Assembly (NCBI GenBank): GCA_044224605.1 | Contig: JBGAKC010000016.1 | Span: 1 to 64,000, forward strand | Direction of reading: 5' to 3' | DNA: 64,000 nucleotides | DNA from: UBA7672 sp044224605 | GTDB taxonomy: Bacteria; Pseudomonadota; Alphaproteobacteria; Caulobacterales; Hyphomonadaceae | Part shown: positions 45,153 through 54,781 of the stretch, piece after piece | How the letters are laid out: each line of letters opens with the position of its first letter | How positions within the stretch are numbered: the stretch's first letter is position 1 | The notes under the pieces: generated by a model | Told to the model about the DNA's origin: nothing | Seen by the model: only the letters and a program-made list of their open reading frames with translations | The model's database searches: none | Made by a program: the position numbers and the translations under genes

Positions 45153-46157
45153 ATGCGGACCTACGGCAACGTCGTTGAAGCAATCGGGCGGACGCCGCTG
45201 ATCAGGCTGCGCAAGGCCTCCGAACTGACGGGCGCCAATATTTACGGCAAGGCGGAGTTCCTAAACCCCGGCCAGTCGGTGAAGGACCGCGCCGCGCTCG
45301 GCATGATCCGCGACGCCGAGAAATCCGGGCGGCTGAAGCCCGGCGGGGTCATCGTTGAAGGAACCGCCGGCAATACCGGCATTGGCCTCGCCGTGGTCGG
45401 CAATGCCCTTGGCTATCGCACGGTCATCGTGATGCCGCGCACGCAAAGCCAGGAAAAGAAGGATGCGGTCCGTTCGCTCGGCGCAAAACTGGTTGAAGTG
45501 GACGCGGTGCCCTACGCCAACCCCAACCATTACGTGAAGTATTCCCAACGCCTCGCCGACGAGATGGCGAAGACCGAGCCGCTGGGCGCCATCTGGGCCA
45601 ACCAGTTCGACAATGTCGCCAATCGCAATGCGCACTATGAAACGACCGGACCGGAGATCTGGGAACAGACCGGCGGCAAGGTCGACGGGTTCATCTGCTC
45701 GGTCGGGTCGGGCGGAACACTGGGCGGGGTATCCATGGCGCTGAAGGAGCGCAGCAAAAAAGTCCAGATCGGCTTGGCCGATCCGGGCGGCGCCTCCCTC
45801 TTCTCCTACTACAAGACCGGCGAGCTGAAGGCCGAGGGGACATCCGTCACGGAAGGCATCGGCCAGTCGCGCATTACGGCGAACCTGCAGGGCGTGGAGG
45901 TCGACGACGCCTGGCGGATTGATGATGCGGACGCGCTTCGCGTTCTGTTTGACCTTACGAAGAATGAGGGCATGTGCCTGGGCGGCTCGTCAGGCATCAA
46001 CGTGATGGGCGCGATCGAACTGGCGAAAAAGCTCGGACCAGGATCGACTGTTGTCACGGTGCTTTGCGATTATGGCAATCGCTACCTGTCAAAGCTCTAC
46101 AATGGCGCTTTCCTAAAGGAGAAAGGCCTGCCGGTTCCAGATTGGTATGAAGGTTAG
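45153..46157 (+). CDS. cysK: cysteine synthase A
   Basis: 334 residues from the ATG at 45153. The PLP lysine is Lys44 (NPGQSVKDRAA). The substrate loop reads TAGNTG (71-76), the variant common in alphaproteobacterial CysK rather than TSGNTG. GSGGTLGG is the PLP phosphate loop. It makes L-cysteine from O-acetylserine and sulfide. Sulfur genes elsewhere in the window (dcyD, sseA, metC) are not in an operon with it. Confidence 0.88.
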   Translation: MRTYGNVVEAIGRTPLIRLRKASELTGANIYGKAEFLNPGQSVKDRAALGMIRDAEKSGRLKPGGVIVEGTAGNTGIGLAVVGNALGYRTVIVMPRTQSQEKKDAVRSLGAKLVEVDAVPYANPNHYVKYSQRLADEMAKTEPLGAIWANQFDNVANRNAHYETTGPEIWEQTGGKVDGFICSVGSGGTLGGVSMALKERSKKVQIGLADPGGASLFSYYKTGELKAEGTSVTEGIGQSRITANLQGVEVDDAWRIDDADALRVLFDLTKNEGMCLGGSSGINVMGAIELAKKLGPGSTVVTVLCDYGNRYLSKLYNGAFLKEKGLPVPDWYEG

Positions 46158-46160
46158 GCT

Positions 46161-46418
46161 TCAGCCGAGCAGGCGCGCCACAAGATAGTAGATGCCGGCC
46201 CAGAAACTCACGCAGAATAGCACCACGCCAAGGGTGACTTTCCATGCCGCCCACTTGGGCTCGTCCGCATAGGGATCAGGCGCTTCGTCGAAGTCGATGT
46301 TGAGGGGGTCGCGAACCCGTGAGTCATCCGTTTCGCTGGAGCGATTTAGGGGTGTTGTCCAACCTCTGCGGGTCGTGCCCAACTTTCCTCCGGGCGGAAT
46401 GGCGGATGCGTGATTCAT
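46161..46418 (-). CDS. small single-helix membrane protein
   Basis: 85 residues: a polar N-terminal half with acidic patches (NIDFDEAPDPYADEPK) and one C-terminal membrane helix (about 60-82). No family is recognised. The composition and the well-shaped helix support a real gene. It is convergent with cysK at a 3-base distance. Confidence 0.6.
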   Translation of the reverse strand: MNHASAIPPGGKLGTTRRGWTTPLNRSSETDDSRVRDPLNIDFDEAPDPYADEPKWAAWKVTLGVVLFCVSFWAGIYYLVARLLG

Positions 46419-46628
46419 TTCACTCTTCAGACTAACGTCTGACCTTTGCGTCTGCCCCTTAACAATCCTTCAATCGCGAGTGCGGCACTGGCGGGAATAG
46501 CAAGAAATTCATGCCACTAGCTAAAGACTTGGCGGACGCGGCGATCGACCGCGCCCCTGTGGACAAAAATGCGTCGGCGCCGGAACGGGTTCCGGCCCCT
46601 TAACGCGAATCAATATGAGGAATGTGGC

Positions 46629-47321
46629 CTAGTAAGCGCCAAGGCCCAACAGGACGACCGGGATCGCCATGAAGAGGATCTTGATGTCCTGCCAGATCGA
46701 CCAGGTTTTCACGTACTGGACGTCGTACGCGATGCGCTCGGGATAGGTCAGCTTGTTGCGGCCTTTCACCTGCCACAGGCCCAGCACGCCAGGACGCACG
46801 GCCGTGTAATAGGGATAGTCCGCTCCGTACCGGTGGATTTCACCTGACGTGACCGGGCGGGGCCCGATTACCGACATCTCGCCGCGAACGATGTTCAGCA
46901 ACTGCGGAAGCTCATCCAGGCTGCTTTTGCGGAGGAAACGGCCCAGCAGCGTGACGCGCGGATCGTTCTTGAGCTTCTGGAATTCAGCCCATTCGGCGGC
47001 AGCTTCCGGGTCGGTCGCAAGCAGCTGCTCGAGACGTGCGGCTGCGTCCACACGCATCGTACGGAATTTGTAAACCGTGAAGGTGCGGCCATCGCGGCCG
47101 ACGCGCAGCTGGCGGAACAGCGCTGGACCAGGATCAGAGATCTTGAGGGCCACGTAAATCAGGAGCAGCACCGGCGCGGCCAGGGCGAGCACTGTGAACG
47201 TGAGAACAAGGTCCATCGCGCGCTTCAGAGCGCTGGAATTAACCTGATGGATCGCGCCCGCGGGAGGACTGCCACTCCAGGCGCCGAATCGATCGGCTTC
47301 AACGCCGCTACCGTTTTTCAT
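46629..47321 (-). CDS. undecaprenyl-phosphate sugar phosphotransferase (initiating, ExoY/PssY type)
   Basis: 230 residues from the ATG at 47321; the longer frame upstream is not coding-like. It has one N-terminal reentrant or membrane helix (MDLVLTFTVLALAAPVLLLIYVAL). The catalytic DE pair is in KSSLDELPQLLNI, and the family tail is VIGPRP and PGVLGLWQVKGRN. It transfers the first sugar-1-phosphate to undecaprenyl phosphate for repeat-unit assembly. It lacks the large N-terminal domain of WbaP-type enzymes. It forms the left end of the second polysaccharide locus. Confidence 0.88.
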   Translation of the reverse strand: MKNGSGVEADRFGAWSGSPPAGAIHQVNSSALKRAMDLVLTFTVLALAAPVLLLIYVALKISDPGPALFRQLRVGRDGRTFTVYKFRTMRVDAAARLEQLLATDPEAAAEWAEFQKLKNDPRVTLLGRFLRKSSLDELPQLLNIVRGEMSVIGPRPVTSGEIHRYGADYPYYTAVRPGVLGLWQVKGRNKLTYPERIAYDVQYVKTWSIWQDIKILFMAIPVVLLGLGAY

Positions 47322-47839
47322 AACCACCACACCCTCGTCCGGCCCCAGAACCGGACACCCAAGTACGCAATCCCCGGACCAACATGCGTTGGCCGGAACC
47401 TGCCTCTCGCGCCCTTCCTCCAAGGGCCGACAGATTGGTGCTGCGTATGCCCGGACCGCCTGCATCATCCCCAACAGGCGAGTTGTCCGGCCCCACCTTC
47501 CCGAATCAGGAGAAGTAACAGCCCGTTAACAAACAGAACGCCTTTACTGCACCGCAAACAACCCCCTTCGCTCAGTGCGCGAGTTTAATTTGCAGTGCTC
47601 GTTCAGTGGTTTTGAAAGCGGAATGGTGTCCGCTTCCGGGACACTGGCGGCTTCGTATTGCTGCGCCGCACAAGGGACAAAACCGACCCTCCCCCTCGTG
47701 GGGAATGCGACACGTCGCGCGGTCCGGCGCCGGCAAACTGAGATGCGAAAAACTCTCCCGAGCATTGCCTTGCCCCTGCTGACAGCTCTGGCTAGGTGAA
47801 CCCCTGACTAGTCCTCAAAGCCACGGAGTCGGCGCCACG
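47322..47839. other. intergenic region between sugar transferase and sseA
   Basis: About 520 bases between divergent genes. Frames that exist are Pro/Arg-rich and appear non-coding. It is relatively AT-rich around 47510-47600 and must carry promoters for both directions. I see no riboswitch or repeat. Confidence 0.4.
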
Positions 47840-48703
47840 ATGGTCGCCCGTTTCACGCCGGAGAAACCGATTGTCTCCGCCGACTGGTTGAGGTCGCATC
47901 TCAACGCACCCGATGTGCGCGTGCTCGATTGCACCTACTTCATGCCGGGCTCGCCGCAGACCGGAAAGCAGGTCTACGACGCGCACCACATTCCTGGCGC
48001 GCGCTTCTTCGACATCGACGACATCGCCGACACCACGTCCTCCCTGCCCCACATGCTGCCTTCGCCGGAGAAGTTCTCCTCGCGCGTCCGCAAGCTCGGT
48101 CTTGGCGATGGGCATCGCATCATCTGCTACGACCAGAACGGCTTCCTCGCTTCGGCGCGTGTGTGGTGGACGTTCCGCGTGATGGGCCATGGCGATGTCG
48201 CCGTGCTCGATGGCGGCTTCAATGCATGGCGCGCCGCAGGCGGCGCTGTTGAAGACCTGCCGCCGCACTTCCATGCGGATCGTCACTTCACCGTGCGCCC
48301 GCGCCGCGATCTTGTACGCGATATCGAGCAAATGAAATCCACGCTGGCAGCGAAATCCGCGCAGGTCGTTGATGCGCGCTCCGTCGGCCGCTTCCGCGGC
48401 GAACTGGATGAACCGCGCCCCGGCTTGCGCAAGGGCCACATGCCGGGATCTCTCAACGTCCCCTTCGGCGAATTGATCGCGCCTGACGGCCGCATGAAGT
48501 CCGAAAGCGAGATCAGGGCCGTGTTCGAGAAGGCTGGCGTTGATTTGTCGAAGCCGATCATCAATTCATGCGGCTCAGGCGTCACCGCCTCCATACTTGC
48601 GCTGGCGCAGTCGGTCGCGGGCCATGATGACGGCGCTGTCTACGACGGCTCCTGGAGCGAATGGGGCAAACCCGAGAGCGGCGCGCCCGTCGGAACAGGC
48701 TGA
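47840..48703 (+). CDS. sseA: 3-mercaptopyruvate sulfurtransferase
   Basis: 287 residues with two rhodanese domains; the active one is C-terminal with Cys244 in CGSGVTA. This loop (CG[S/T]GVT) is the signature of mercaptopyruvate rather than thiosulfate sulfurtransferases. It moves sulfur from 3-mercaptopyruvate to thiols or cyanide. metC starts 3 bases after its stop, so the two are coupled. Confidence 0.88.
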   Translation: MVARFTPEKPIVSADWLRSHLNAPDVRVLDCTYFMPGSPQTGKQVYDAHHIPGARFFDIDDIADTTSSLPHMLPSPEKFSSRVRKLGLGDGHRIICYDQNGFLASARVWWTFRVMGHGDVAVLDGGFNAWRAAGGAVEDLPPHFHADRHFTVRPRRDLVRDIEQMKSTLAAKSAQVVDARSVGRFRGELDEPRPGLRKGHMPGSLNVPFGELIAPDGRMKSESEIRAVFEKAGVDLSKPIINSCGSGVTASILALAQSVAGHDDGAVYDGSWSEWGKPESGAPVGTG

Positions 48704-48706
48704 GCC

Positions 48707-49888
48707 ATGGCCGTGGACTCGGACAAGGGCGGGAAGAACAAGCGCAAACTCGGCACGCGCCTCACTCACGCCGGTCGTGACCGCAAGCTTACCCTCGGCG
48801 GCGTGAACCCGGTCGTACAGCGTGCTTCCACCGTCATCGTCGAGAGCGCCAGCAAGCTGTTCGAGCCAGGCGGCTGGACCTATGGCCGCCACGGCACTGC
48901 GACGCACGAAGCCCTGAAGCAGGCGCTGGTCGAGATCGAGGACGCGCAGCATTGCGCGCTCGTCGCGTCGGGCCTTCTCGCCTGCACTGTCCCCTTCCTC
49001 GCCTTCGCCGAAGCCGGCAGCCATGTTCTGGTCGGCGACAATGTCTACGGCCCTACGCGCCGCTGGTGTGATCGCACGATGAGCCGCTGGGGCTGCGAGA
49101 CGGAATACTATGATCCCACGATCGGCGCCGGGATCGAGAAACTGATCCGCCCGAACACAAAGATGATCTTCGCCGAAAGCCCCGGCTCGATGACGTTCGA
49201 GGTCATGGACGCGCCTGCAATCGCGGCGGTCGCGAAACCGCGCAACATCGTCACCGTGATGGACAACACATGGAGCGGCGGCGTTTTCTACAAGCCGCTC
49301 GATCTCGGCTTCGATATCTCGGTGCAAGCCAACACCAAGTATGTCAGCGGCGGCGCTGATGCGCTCAACGGCGCCATCTTCACCAACCGCGAAGCGCTGA
49401 TCGCGCGTCTCAAGGAGACAATCGCCGACCTCGGCATCAACGTCGCCCCCGACGACGCCTATGCCGTGCTCCGCGGCGCGCGATCGCTCGCGATGCGGAT
49501 GGAGAGGCATCAGACATCCGCGCTCGAGGTTGCCCGCTGGCTGAAGACGCATCCGTCCGTCAAGCGCGTTCTTCATCCGGCGCTTGAGCATGATCCCGGA
49601 CACGCCCTGTGGAAGCGCGACTTTTCCGGTTCCTCAGGCCTCTTCGGCATCGTGCTCAGGCCGTCGTCGACGAAACAGGTGCATGCCTTCCTGGACGCGC
49701 TCGAACTCTTCGGCCTTGGATTTTCGTACGGCGGCTTCGAGAGCCTCGCAATTCACTGCGATCCCCAGCTCAAGCGCACGGCTGTCAAACCAGCCTATGG
49801 CGGCCCGCTGATCCGGCTCAGCGTGGGTCTCGAGGATTCGTCAGATCTGATCGCCGATCTCGATCAGGCTCTGAAACAGCTCGGCTGA
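48707..49888 (+). CDS. metC: cystathionine beta-lyase (Cys/Met metabolism PLP enzyme)
   Basis: 393 residues of the trans-sulfuration family. The PLP lysine is Lys211 in NTKYVSGGAD, and YGRHGTATHEAL with VASGLLA are the active-site blocks. It cleaves cystathionine to homocysteine, pyruvate and ammonia. Located directly downstream of sseA and inserted within the polysaccharide locus. Confidence 0.85.
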   Translation: MAVDSDKGGKNKRKLGTRLTHAGRDRKLTLGGVNPVVQRASTVIVESASKLFEPGGWTYGRHGTATHEALKQALVEIEDAQHCALVASGLLACTVPFLAFAEAGSHVLVGDNVYGPTRRWCDRTMSRWGCETEYYDPTIGAGIEKLIRPNTKMIFAESPGSMTFEVMDAPAIAAVAKPRNIVTVMDNTWSGGVFYKPLDLGFDISVQANTKYVSGGADALNGAIFTNREALIARLKETIADLGINVAPDDAYAVLRGARSLAMRMERHQTSALEVARWLKTHPSVKRVLHPALEHDPGHALWKRDFSGSSGLFGIVLRPSSTKQVHAFLDALELFGLGFSYGGFESLAIHCDPQLKRTAVKPAYGGPLIRLSVGLEDSSDLIADLDQALKQLG

Positions 49889-49894
49889 AAGAGA

Positions 49895-49926
49895 GAACGC
49901 CCCGCACCCGAAGATGCGGAGCGTTC
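49895..49926. terminator. hairpin terminator between convergent metC and wzc-like genes
   Basis: Stem GAACGC plus CCGCA, with one mismatch, pairs with TGCGG plus GCGTTC around an 8-base loop. A CCTTT run follows on plus and a TCTCTTT run on minus, so it may serve both genes. Confidence 0.65.
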
Positions 49927-49947
49927 CCTTTGCCCCTCAGCAACTTG

Positions 49948-52245
49948 CTATTCGTGATAGTACTTCGCGTACGCCTTGTAGTTGGCGCTCGTGTAGCCCG
50001 TGTGTGCGCGTTTGCGCAGGTCGACGAAGGTGAGCACGACGCCCGCGATGTTGGCGTGGAAGTCACGCAGAATTTTCATCGTCTCGCGCAGCGTCCCGCG
50101 ACCGGTCTTGCGCCAGCGCGTCGCCACGACCACCTGATCGACCTTTGACGTCACTACGCGGGTCTCGGCCATCAGCAGGATCGGGCCGGTGTCGATGATG
50201 ATCAGATCGTAGGACTGCTGCAGCATGTTGAGCAGCGCATCGAACGCGCGGCTGCCGAACACGTCCCGTGGGGTGTGCTTGCGATCCGACAGCGGCAACA
50301 CATGCAGGCCCGTCTGTTCGTCCGTCTGCACGGCGTCGGCCAGACGGGCCTCGCCGAACAGATATTCGAGCAGGCCGGCGTCCGCCTTGACGCCCGACAC
50401 TTCGGTCAGCTGGCGCAAGCGAATGTCGCCATCTATGACGATCGTCTTTGTTCCCGACATGGCGGCCATACGGCCCAGACAATAAGTCATGCTCGTCTTG
50501 CCTTCGCTCGGCAGCGAGGAAACGACGGCGACGGTTTTCGCGGCCTTGTCGATGTCAGCAAACATGATCGAGGCGCGCAGGTGCCGGAACGCCTCAGCAA
50601 AGCCGGAATGCGGCTTCTCGACGAGATAGTCCGCAGGTTTGACCTTCGACTTGGTGAAATTGCCGGCGGCCGGCAGCAGCGGGATCTGGCCGATATAGGG
50701 GGCGCCGGACACCTGCTCGACCTCTTCGGGCGAGGACAGGTAGTTGTCGAGCAACTCCATCACCAGACCGACGAACCCGGCCAGTGCGAGGCCAAGCATG
50801 AAGCCGAGCGCCAGGTTGAGGCCGGTGTTGGGCGAGCTCGGCCCCAGCGGCGTCGGCGCATAGCTGTCGATCACGGCGTCGGCGGCAGTGATGCCCTCGA
50901 GTTCGCCGGTTTCCTTGAACCGGCTGTTGAACTCGTCGAACAGGGCGCGGGTCGCCTCAGCGTCGCGCTCGAGCGCAGCCTGTTCCACGCCAGCGCGGTT
51001 GTTCGCGGCGAGTTCGCCTTTCGAACGGTTCAGGCTGCCCTGGAGGCTGGCGACGCGTTCACGCGCGATGATCACTTCCTGGCCGAGCGAGGAGGCGATG
51101 CGCTGCAGTTCGGCGCCGATCTGACGCTCGTTGTCCTGCTCTTCCGCCATCACTTTCTGGTATTCGGGATGCTTCTCGCCATACTTGCGGATGACGTCGG
51201 CCTTGCGGGCGGACAGCGTTGTCTGCTGGGCGCGCAGGTTGTTGATCGCCTGCGAGCTTTGGGCTTCCGCGATTGTATCGATGCCGCCGCCTGCGCGCAT
51301 CTGCTTGTCGAGGTTCTGCAGGCGCGCGTTCTTGGTGGCGTACTCGGCCTGGGCTTGCGTAAGCTGGGCGTTGATTTCGCGGATCGTCTGCTCGGTCAGC
51401 GTGCTGTCGCCCGAGCGCAGCAGACCGCTGGCGGCGCGGTGGGCTTCCACCTTGCTCTCGGCGTCACGCAGCTCCTCACGGAGGATCGACAGGCGGTCGT
51501 TCAGCCATTCCTGGGCGCGACGCGTCGCCTCGAACTTTGTCTCAAGCTGGTTCTCAAGATAGGCCTCGGCCAGCGTGTTGGCGAGCGTCGCCGCCATCTT
51601 CGCGTTGCCGCTACGCGCATTGATCTCGATGATGTAGGTTGAACCCAGACGGGCGACGCTGACGGCGCCGCGCACTGCGTCGACGACCCGATCCATCGTT
51701 GCTTTCTCGGCATCAAGCGCTTCGGGCGATCCCGGGGCTGGCGGCGGCGGAGCGGCCTCAGTCTTTGATTGGCCGAACGGCATCAACCCCTTGAAGAAGG
51801 ACTTCACCTGATCGATGCGTTGGCTCAACTCGCTCGGCTTGCGCAGCGCGCCGTTGAAGTCGGGATTCTTGGTCAGGTCGAGGCGTTGGACGACCTTGCT
51901 GATGAGCGAGCGGCTGCGGAGGACTTCGGCCTCGGTGTCGATCACGGCCGTGTTGGCGGGCATGCCAGAGAGAACAGCGCCGATGTCGACGACCTTCTCG
52001 TTGCGCATGTTCACGATCACACGCGACGACGCCGTATAGGACGGCTTCAGCTGAAATGAATACAGCGCCACGGCGGCGAAGGTCAGGACAAACACAGCCG
52101 CCATCAGGCTGAGGCGACGCCGCACAGCGCGGATGACGCGCTGCACGGAGATCACGTTTTCAGCTTCCGCCGCGATCGGTGGGGGCATCGGCGCCCCGCC
52201 CCGCGGATAGCCCGTCGTAACGTCCAGGGGATAGACCTTGTTCAA
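49948..52245 (-). CDS. wzc: polysaccharide co-polymerase / tyrosine autokinase (Wzc/GumC-ExoP type)
   Basis: 765 residues. Membrane helices are near 45-67 and 470-490, with a long periplasmic coiled-coil region between. The C-terminal BY-kinase domain has Walker A SLPSEGKTS with Lys583, Walker A' TIVIDGDIRL, Walker B LIIIDTGPI, and a tail with five tyrosines (751, 756, 759, 762, 763) for autophosphorylation. All hallmark residues are present, unlike the HfsB-like protein at 19160. It controls chain length and export with Wza. Last gene of the operon that starts at 55657. Confidence 0.9.
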   Translation of the reverse strand: MNKVYPLDVTTGYPRGGAPMPPPIAAEAENVISVQRVIRAVRRRLSLMAAVFVLTFAAVALYSFQLKPSYTASSRVIVNMRNEKVVDIGAVLSGMPANTAVIDTEAEVLRSRSLISKVVQRLDLTKNPDFNGALRKPSELSQRIDQVKSFFKGLMPFGQSKTEAAPPPPAPGSPEALDAEKATMDRVVDAVRGAVSVARLGSTYIIEINARSGNAKMAATLANTLAEAYLENQLETKFEATRRAQEWLNDRLSILREELRDAESKVEAHRAASGLLRSGDSTLTEQTIREINAQLTQAQAEYATKNARLQNLDKQMRAGGGIDTIAEAQSSQAINNLRAQQTTLSARKADVIRKYGEKHPEYQKVMAEEQDNERQIGAELQRIASSLGQEVIIARERVASLQGSLNRSKGELAANNRAGVEQAALERDAEATRALFDEFNSRFKETGELEGITAADAVIDSYAPTPLGPSSPNTGLNLALGFMLGLALAGFVGLVMELLDNYLSSPEEVEQVSGAPYIGQIPLLPAAGNFTKSKVKPADYLVEKPHSGFAEAFRHLRASIMFADIDKAAKTVAVVSSLPSEGKTSMTYCLGRMAAMSGTKTIVIDGDIRLRQLTEVSGVKADAGLLEYLFGEARLADAVQTDEQTGLHVLPLSDRKHTPRDVFGSRAFDALLNMLQQSYDLIIIDTGPILLMAETRVVTSKVDQVVVATRWRKTGRGTLRETMKILRDFHANIAGVVLTFVDLRKRAHTGYTSANYKAYAKYYHE

Positions 52246-52290
52246 CGGACTTCTCCAGTTGCGTTCTTATCGCGGCCGTCTTCGCGCGGC

Positions 52291-53529
52291 CTACGGGTAG
52301 AGCCTGATCGACGCGCTGAACACGTTCACATCGATGTCTTGCGGCGTCGCGCCGGAGGTTTCGCGGGAATTCAGGCGATAGCCGAGGTCGAGGTGGGCGT
52401 GCTTGTTGAGCTTATACACCACGCCGGCCCGCACTTCACGCGTTTCGTCGGAACGCTGGAAGCCCGGGAAGGCTGCAGAGGCTTCGTAATCCGAGTCGCC
52501 GAAACCGAATTGTCCGTACAGCAGCAGGTTGCGGAACAGCTCGTGGTCCGCGCGCACCGAGAAACGGCGGTATTCGGCAGAGGTTGACTGCAGGATCCCC
52601 GGGTCGTTGATCCCGGCGCTGCCCGAGAACGTGACCGTGGTCAGTTCGGTCGGGAACCACTGCACCAGGGCGTTCAGGCTGAGGCCGTCGGTGTCGGACT
52701 CGGTCGGCGAATCCTTTTCATTCTTCACGCTACCGACCGAGACCTCGCCGGAGAACGGAGCGGCAAGCTCGAAATTGACGCCAGCCTGGATCGAGGTCTG
52801 CTTAGCGTCCCGGTTGGCGGCCAAGTCGTAGCTGGATTCGGTCTGGCGGGCCTGCACGAAGACCGCAAGATCAGGTGAAACAGCGTAAGACGCCCGGGCG
52901 CGGATATAGGTGTCGGTCACATCGCGATAGTTGAAGAATGACTGATAGTCGTTCTCACGCGTGCCGATACCGGCTTCGAATTGCAGGCGGTCGGAACGGT
53001 AGGTGCCGGAAATGTCGGCGCCTAGGTAATCGTCCTGAGCGGGCTCGGGAGCGTTCTGGCTCGCCGGCTCGAAGCGCTGTTCGGTGTCGTGACCGCCCTC
53101 GACGCTCAGATTGATGCGGAAATTGCGCACGACATCGAGGCGACCGCGCAGATAGGCGTTGTAGTCGGTCGTCGTTTCGCTGTCGAAGTCCTTGTACTCG
53201 GAGTGATCGACCACCAAGCCGGCCATGAGCGAGTGAACCGTCCAGTTGGAGCGCGCCTCAACGGCCGGGCGGATGCGATAGATGAGGCCATCCTGCTCGT
53301 TGATCGGCTGATAGAAGACGTTGTCGTTCGTTTCGATACCGGCCGTGAGGCTCGAAATGATGTCGAAAGACCCCGCATGGATCACCTCCGGGTCGTATTC
53401 CTGTTGCTGACGCTCTGTCACCGCCGTGTATCGGCCGCGCAGAAACGGATTGTCCTGGGCCGAAGCCATCGGGGCGACAATGACGGCCAGCGCCGAAGTG
53501 GCCAGGAGATGCTTAATTCCGATCTTCAT
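52291..53529 (-). CDS. outer-membrane beta-barrel protein of the polysaccharide locus
   Basis: 412 residues with a signal peptide ending in ASAQ. The mature chain is a series of amphipathic beta strands, including repeated GTYRSDR and GVNFEL-type hairpins, and ends SASIRLYP. It resembles the BBP2-type outer-membrane proteins found beside exopolysaccharide export genes. It could form a secretion pore or a surface anchor for the polymer. It is 45 bases upstream of wzc. Confidence 0.75.
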   Translation of the reverse strand: MKIGIKHLLATSALAVIVAPMASAQDNPFLRGRYTAVTERQQQEYDPEVIHAGSFDIISSLTAGIETNDNVFYQPINEQDGLIYRIRPAVEARSNWTVHSLMAGLVVDHSEYKDFDSETTTDYNAYLRGRLDVVRNFRINLSVEGGHDTEQRFEPASQNAPEPAQDDYLGADISGTYRSDRLQFEAGIGTRENDYQSFFNYRDVTDTYIRARASYAVSPDLAVFVQARQTESSYDLAANRDAKQTSIQAGVNFELAAPFSGEVSVGSVKNEKDSPTESDTDGLSLNALVQWFPTELTTVTFSGSAGINDPGILQSTSAEYRRFSVRADHELFRNLLLYGQFGFGDSDYEASAAFPGFQRSDETREVRAGVVYKLNKHAHLDLGYRLNSRETSGATPQDIDVNVFSASIRLYP

Positions 53530-53657
53530 TGGCTTTCACCTTTTGTGGGCCGAACCGTTTCACTACGCGGGAAGCAAGATCGAGGCCGGAGCCCGGCCCC
53601 TCTCGCTTGCTGGTTGAATCGAAGATCGTGTTCCAGCACGCGACAGGCTGCACCCGT

Positions 53658-54080
53658 TTACTGACTTCCGGCTCTTCCATCCGTCATGTTTCGGGGCGGC
53701 GGCCCCACATCGAATTTGAGCTGTCCGGCTCTGCTGTTCGCCTCGGCCAGCGTCTGGGCGACGATTGCCTGGCTCTGGGCGGCGGCCGGGTCGGGAGCCA
53801 CGAGCGCAGCCAGCTCAGGGCTCGCGACAAGTTCCGTTGCGGCATCGCGGATCGGAGCACAGCGCTGGGCATCGCCTATTACCACATTAAGAACCGCAAG
53901 GACGGTTTCGACCGGCAGCCCCTGCTTGCGGATGTTCGCCTCGATATCCTGTCGGGCGTAGGCTGGCGAGCATCGGACGCCAGTGGTCAGCACGGCCGAA
54001 GGGTCGGTGTCCTGGGCAAGGGCGGAGGGCGCAGCAATCAGCAAGGTGGCCAGCGTGAAGGAGCCGACAGGACGCCTCAT
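53658..54080 (-). CDS. small secreted protein in the polysaccharide operon
   Basis: 140 residues from the ATG at 54080; the frame opens at 54134. The signal peptide ends SALA. The mature part has two cysteines (VRCSPAY and AQRCAPI) probably forming a disulfide, and a helical core. No family is recognised. Its place between wza and the barrel gene suggests a periplasmic accessory role. Confidence 0.6.
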   Translation of the reverse strand: MRRPVGSFTLATLLIAAPSALAQDTDPSAVLTTGVRCSPAYARQDIEANIRKQGLPVETVLAVLNVVIGDAQRCAPIRDAATELVASPELAALVAPDPAAAQSQAIVAQTLAEANSRAGQLKFDVGPPPRNMTDGRAGSQ

Positions 54081-54186
54081 GCGCCCGCGTGGCCGTGGTC
54101 GTTTACCTCCAGACAGGCGTATCTCGGTCAACACTTCTCACCCGTCAGCATACAAATTTACCAGGCTCTCGCCCGGCGCGGTAGTC

Positions 54187-54768
54187 TTAGAAGAATCGTT
54201 CGCGAACCCGGATCGTGTCGCCCGGCCGGACCGCGGTGGTCGGCGTCAGCTCGACTTCGCGCTCGTTGGGGCTGTCAGAGCTCTTGATGAGGATCTTGTT
54301 GCGGTCGGCGCGGTAGGTGAAGTCGCCGGCGCTGGCGATGGCGTTCATCACGGTGAGACCCGACGAGAACGGATATTCGCCAGGGCGGTTAACTTCGCCG
54401 AGGATGTAATATGGCCGGCCCTTCACCAGTTCAGCGGTGACCTGCGGGTCGCGCAGCCAGCCATCTTTGTATTTTGACTCGATGAGGCGGCTTGCATCTG
54501 CGAGCGTGAGGTTGGCGACGGTTACAGAGCCGACTAGCGACATCGCGAGGGCGCCCTGCCCGTCGACGACAAAGCTGCCGGACAGCTCTTTCTCGCCATA
54601 GACCGTGATCTTCACCTCGTCGCCTGAACCAAGCCGGTAGGTGGACATGCTGGAATTGGCAACGGCCATCTCCTGCGCACTGCCCATCTCGGGCCCGGTG
54701 CCGCATCCGGCCATAACCAGGGCGCCCAGGCTGAATAACGCCATCACAGCCTTCTTGAGCGGATTCAT
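54187..54768 (-). CDS. wza: polysaccharide export lipoprotein (Wza family)
   Basis: 193 residues from the ATG at 54768, preceded by GGGAGG. Lipobox VMAGC. The polysaccharide-export domain is recognised by YRLGSGDEVKITVYGE, and the SLBB-type segment contains YYILGEVNRPGEYPF. This short form lacks the C-terminal transmembrane helix of Escherichia coli Wza, so it may need the nearby beta-barrel protein to cross the outer membrane. 13 bases separate it from the upstream phosphatase gene. Confidence 0.88.
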   Translation of the reverse strand: MNPLKKAVMALFSLGALVMAGCGTGPEMGSAQEMAVANSSMSTYRLGSGDEVKITVYGEKELSGSFVVDGQGALAMSLVGSVTVANLTLADASRLIESKYKDGWLRDPQVTAELVKGRPYYILGEVNRPGEYPFSSGLTVMNAIASAGDFTYRADRNKILIKSSDSPNEREVELTPTTAVRPGDTIRVRERFF

Positions 54769-54781
54769 ACTAGCCTCCCAA

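Noticed and set aside
50275..51642. 455-residue plus-strand frame opposite wzc
   Set aside because: Antisense to the periplasmic and kinase parts of Wzc; no domain is recognisable.
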